From contig VBPR01000199.1 of assembly GCA_005877345.1 (NCBI GenBank), positions 862 to 8,516 of the forward strand: a stretch of 7,655 nt of DNA, given 5' to 3'. The DNA is from Nitrososphaerota archaeon. Its GTDB lineage: Archaea > Thermoproteota > Nitrososphaeria > Nitrososphaerales > Nitrososphaeraceae. The translations under genes and the position numbers were made by a program. The notes beneath the pieces are model-generated. The model made no database searches. It was not told where the DNA came from and saw only the letters and a list, made by a program, of their open reading frames with translations. Shown piece by piece: positions 5,612 to 7,655 of the stretch (its first letter is position 1; every line of letters begins with the position of its first letter).

Positions 5612-5718
5612 GCCCGGGTAGTATAGAGTTTCAATGGGACAACCCTTGAAACATAAAGTCCGGTCTAGTATGGGGGACTGTCACTCCTTCGACCCGGGTT
5701 CGAATCCCGGCCCGGGCG
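5612..5718 (+). tRNA. tRNA-Asp(GUC) with 32-nt D-loop intron
   Basis: Acceptor GCCCGGG/CCCGGGC plus discriminator G, anticodon stem-loop GGGGA-CTGTCAC-TCCTT (anticodon GTC, 5680-5682; two G-T wobbles at the base), and T-arm CCGGG-TTCGAAT-CCCGG give a complete tRNA-Asp of 75 nt once 32 nt are removed. The extra segment (about 5625-5656) sits at the start of the D-loop, between GTAT (5621-5624) and AGTCCGGTCTA-GTAT (5657-5671). It contains a hairpin GTTTCAA/TTGAAAC with an inner GGG/CCC. The cut could fall one or two bases either way because AG repeats at both ends. CC, but no complete CCA, follows the gene. Non-canonical intron positions are known from Thaumarchaeota and some other archaea. 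Confidence 0.88.
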
Positions 5719-5727
5719 CCTTTTTTA
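5719..5727 (+). terminator. T-run terminator of tRNA-Asp overlapping the IMPase stop codon
   Basis: Six T residues (5721-5726) follow the tRNA directly, the usual archaeal terminator. The same bases include the TAA stop of the convergent IMPase-like gene (5727-5725), so tRNA and protein gene are separated by 6 bp. Confidence 0.6.
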
Positions 5728-6525
5728 TTGAAATTTAAACTCTTGCGCAAGCAAATCGTAGATTCTGATATCAGACAGGGCGATAAACGAAAATCTACTA
5801 CCAAATGATAATTCAGAGTCAAAAGTATTTCCAGTTTTATCAAGGATTAGTCCGCCAGCCTCTTTAACTATGAGGTAGGCAGCAGCCATGTCGGTTGGCC
5901 TAATCTTGCCTCTAAAATCCATAAACATGTCTAGGTATCCTCTAGCAAGAAAACATAGTTCTAAAGCGTTGGCGCCAAATACTCTGATATGATTTAGTTT
6001 TGTAAAAACTGGACCTATTGAACGTAATAGTTCCTGTGAGATTCCAGAGATATTGACACCTGCAATGATTTCATCTTCTTTTATGTTCTCAGGTTTTCGT
6101 ACACTTATTTTATTACCATTTAGAAAGGCACCCTTATCTTTTGAAGCATAATATAGGTCGCCTGTTGCAAAATCTATTATAGCTGCATCTACAATAGAGG
6201 TCAACTTAGTATCTGTAGCATAGGCCAGAGAACAGCAATTAAAGGGAATAGACCTTGTGACATTGGTTGTTCCATCAATAGCATCCATAATAATAAATCC
6301 ACCATCGTTACCTTTGATAGTTCCACACTCCTCTCCAATTATTGTAGGATTTGTGCCAGATTGCTTTATCGTCTCCATTACTTTTTCCTCTGCTATTAAG
6401 TCTATTTTTCTTGAAATATCCCCACCAGCTCCAAGACTCATTTTTGTGTTACCTTCTGCGGTTCCAATTAGGTCTTTGACACTCTTTCTAACTTCCATGC
6501 ATGCAGTTTTCAGTGTTTCAATCAT
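5725..6525 (-). CDS. Inositol monophosphatase/FBPase-family sugar phosphatase
   Basis: This 266-aa protein belongs to the Mg2+-dependent IMPase superfamily, whose archaeal members hydrolyse inositol-1-phosphate and often fructose-1,6-bisphosphate; which substrate is used cannot be read here. Metal-ligand motifs are present: IIGEECG (E65/E66), MDAIDGTTN (D81, D84, residues 80-88), and RPTDMAAAYLIVKEAGG with D212, which replaces the common WDxAAG form. Length is normal and nothing is broken. TTTTATA on the minus strand (6558-6551) lies about 29 bp upstream of the ATG, suggesting a nearly leaderless single-gene transcript. It is a host gene and converges tightly on tRNA-Asp. Confidence 0.92.
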   Translation of the reverse strand: MIETLKTACMEVRKSVKDLIGTAEGNTKMSLGAGGDISRKIDLIAEEKVMETIKQSGTNPTIIGEECGTIKGNDGGFIIMDAIDGTTNVTRSIPFNCCSLAYATDTKLTSIVDAAIIDFATGDLYYASKDKGAFLNGNKISVRKPENIKEDEIIAGVNISGISQELLRSIGPVFTKLNHIRVFGANALELCFLARGYLDMFMDFRGKIRPTDMAAAYLIVKEAGGLILDKTGNTFDSELSFGSRFSFIALSDIRIYDLLAQEFKFQ

Positions 6526-6550
6526 TTGGTAATGGTCACTACAATAGGAT

Positions 6551-6558
6551 TATAAAAT
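6551..6558 (-). promoter_or_regulatory. TATA box of IMPase-like gene
   Basis: CATTTTATA-type sequence centred about 29 bp before the ATG at 6525, in the 99-bp gap after the upstream gene's stop. This puts the transcription start within a few bases of the start codon. Confidence 0.5.
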
Positions 6559-6624
6559 GCTATCTGATGCCGATATCCTGCAAGTTGGGCTATTTGATTA
6601 TTCAAACTTAAAAACATTATTATT

Positions 6625-7288
6625 TCATCTTGATTTGCTCTGAAGTTCGTATTCGTATAAAATCTTGTCATTTTCATCATAGACTTTGGCCTTTATTGGA
6701 AGAGGTAAATCCTTATCTAAATAAATCCTGCTTGTTGAATTTCCCAATTGATATTCAAGTGCGTAAACATTAAAGGGTCCTGCAGGAGTAGAGATAGAAT
6801 CTTTACTTGCAATTCTCTCATCCACGGCTGAAGAGCTAGTAGTTATCTTGTCCCATACTGCACCAACAACAAGATATTTGGGTTCCCTAGCAATATCTCG
6901 AATTGCTAGTATGGATGATTCTACCGGTGAAAGTATCTTTTGCTTATTAGCAATAATTGGTTCCTTAGGCAGGAGTTGGTTTTTTGTAAGATTCATATTA
7001 ATTTCTTTGACTGTGCTGCCATTCTTGATAGCGAAAGTTACATTCCATTTGTCATTTAAATCGTGAAACTTCATTGAAACTATCGAGTCTGTGAGGTTTG
7101 ACATTTCTCCTATCTTCAATGTTACTGCCTATTGTCCACATATCTTTTGACGTAGGCGGATTGAAAATTGAAGGACCGCTACCGCCACCTGAAAATCCAC
7201 CGTTTATGGCTATTATTACTACGCTTACTAGAATTCCTACTGCTGCAAATATTCCTGAGGCTAGAAAGATTATTCTTCTTGGAGTCAT
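6625..7288 (-). pseudogene. Membrane-anchored extracytoplasmic protein, one-base frameshift
   Basis: The first frame (7288 to about 7120; its ORF ends at 7052) encodes MTPRR, a hydrophobic segment IIFLASGIFAAVGILVSVVI (residues 6-25), a Gly/Ser-rich linker and KDMWTIGSNI. The second frame (ORF 7119-6625, openable from a TTG) continues with SMKFHDLNDKWNVTF and ends in a beta-rich part: GPFNVYALEYQLGNSTSRIY, then KAKVYDENDKILYEYEL. The total of 664 nt is 3 x 221 + 1, so removing one base between about 7134 and 7100 gives a 220-aa N-terminally anchored protein with an outside domain. A stop in the second frame just upstream (TAG, 7132-7130) bounds the shift. Family not recognised; the beta meander resembles lipoprotein-localisation folds only in a general way. 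Either a real mutation or a sequence error. Confidence 0.65.
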
Positions 7289-7317
7289 CGCTTTTACCGT
7301 AAAGGACTTTAAAAAAA

Positions 7318-7328
7318 TATAATATAAT
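7318..7328 (-). promoter_or_regulatory. TATA-like box of membrane-anchored protein gene
   Basis: TTATATTATA on the minus strand lies about 35 bp upstream of the ATG at 7288, between that gene and the T-run that ends the 7351 gene. Position and composition fit an archaeal TATA box. Confidence 0.45.
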
Positions 7329-7343
7329 CTATTTTAAAATGTT

Positions 7344-7349
7344 AAAAAA
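7344..7349 (-). terminator. T-run after the secreted-protein gene
   Basis: TTTTTT on the minus strand begins 2 nt after the TGA at 7353-7351, matching intrinsic archaeal termination at a U-run. Confidence 0.45.
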
Positions 7350-7350
7350 G

Positions 7351-7655
7351 TCACTGAACAACTATGTCAAATAGACCCGTTTCTACAAAGTTGCTTGCTG
7401 CACCTGATCCAGCTTGTGTTATCAGTACCTTTACAGTCGCTGGTCCTGGCTTCTGGAAGATTACGTTTTGTACAGCAGTTCCATCGGGTGCCAGTTGATC
7501 ATCTTTTCCGTATATGAGTTGTTGTTTAGAGTCGACAACGGCAAAATTATATCCCACATCTGTAACTATGTTCTGCTTCTTATCATCGTAAAATATTATT
7601 CCAAATTTAGTATTATTACCAGTCTTTATTGTAATAGGATCCCATGTGAGGCTGA
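7351..7655 (-). CDS. C-terminal part of a secreted beta-sandwich-like protein, partial at right edge
   Basis: The frame is open from the right edge (first full codon at 7653) to TGA 7353-7351, about 100 residues; the GTG at 7557 is internal, not a start. The sequence alternates hydrophobic strands and turns: LTWDPITIKTGNNTKFGIIF, then YNFAVVDSKQQLIYG, a Pro/Gly turn KPGPATVKVLI, and a last strand FDIVVQ. This looks like an immunoglobulin/cupredoxin-type beta domain typical of exported thaumarchaeal proteins. The signal peptide, if any, is outside the window. There is no metal-ligand set (no His or Cys) in the visible part, so a copper site is not supported. Function unknown. Confidence 0.7.
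   Translation of the reverse strand, partial: SLTWDPITIKTGNNTKFGIIFYDDKKQNIVTDVGYNFAVVDSKQQLIYGKDDQLAPDGTAVQNVIFQKPGPATVKVLITQAGSGAASNFVETGLFDIVVQ

Noticed and set aside
5631..5843. Minus-strand 70-aa ORF containing AGIRTRVE
   Set aside because: A typical false protein translated across a tRNA gene (tRNA-Asp) and the end of the IMPase gene.
1..7655. CRISPR array, rRNA, transposase or casposase
   Set aside because: No spaced repeat series, no rRNA-like sequence and no such protein motifs are visible.

Overview
The window looks like archaeal chromosome, most likely from an ammonia-oxidising-type Thaumarchaeon (Nitrososphaeria). The reasons are two intron-containing tRNA genes without encoded CCA, TATA-box-like promoters close to start codons, an archaeal inositol-monophosphatase-family gene, a membrane-anchored protein and a secreted beta-rich protein of the kind common in that group, and low GC. 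The phylum is inferred; the genus cannot be read from the sequence.

Right part (about 5386-7655), host chromosome: a tRNA-Lys(UUU) gene on the minus strand with a 14-nt anticodon-loop intron; a divergent tRNA-Asp(GUC) gene with a 32-nt intron in the D-loop; an inositol monophosphatase/FBPase-like gene; a membrane-anchored extracytoplasmic protein split by a frameshift; and the C-terminal end of a secreted beta-sandwich-like protein running off the right edge.

Left part (1 to about 5385), an integrated mobile element abutting the 3' end of tRNA-Lys. It holds a full-length tyrosine recombinase starting 10 bases past the tRNA, a plus-strand gene (or frame-broken gene) of unknown function, and, diverging from it, a tightly packed replication operon on the minus strand. 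The operon order is: a 54-aa ribbon-helix-helix regulator, a 70-aa Cys/His-rich protein, a small gene broken by an in-frame TGA, a 116-aa acidic protein with a Ser-Asp tail, and a primase-polymerase/PriCT-1/AAA+ helicase that runs off the left edge. Stop-to-start gaps in the first four genes are 0, 1 and 1 nt, and the last pair overlaps. This arrangement is why the short RHH gene and the TGA-broken gene can be recognised at all. The integrase would move the element into and out of tRNA-Lys, PrimPol-helicase would copy it, and the RHH protein probably controls the shared divergent promoter. The far attachment site is outside the window.

The most striking aspect is the damage. The PrimPol-helicase carries a one-base shift at a 5-base homopolymer and a 23-bp tandem duplication; the small operon gene has a nonsense codon; the plus-strand gene probably lost one base; and a chromosomal gene outside the element also has a one-base shift. 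Either the element is a decaying relic, or part of this is sequencing/assembly error. The exact 23-bp duplication and the clean TGA are the lesions hardest to dismiss as homopolymer error.
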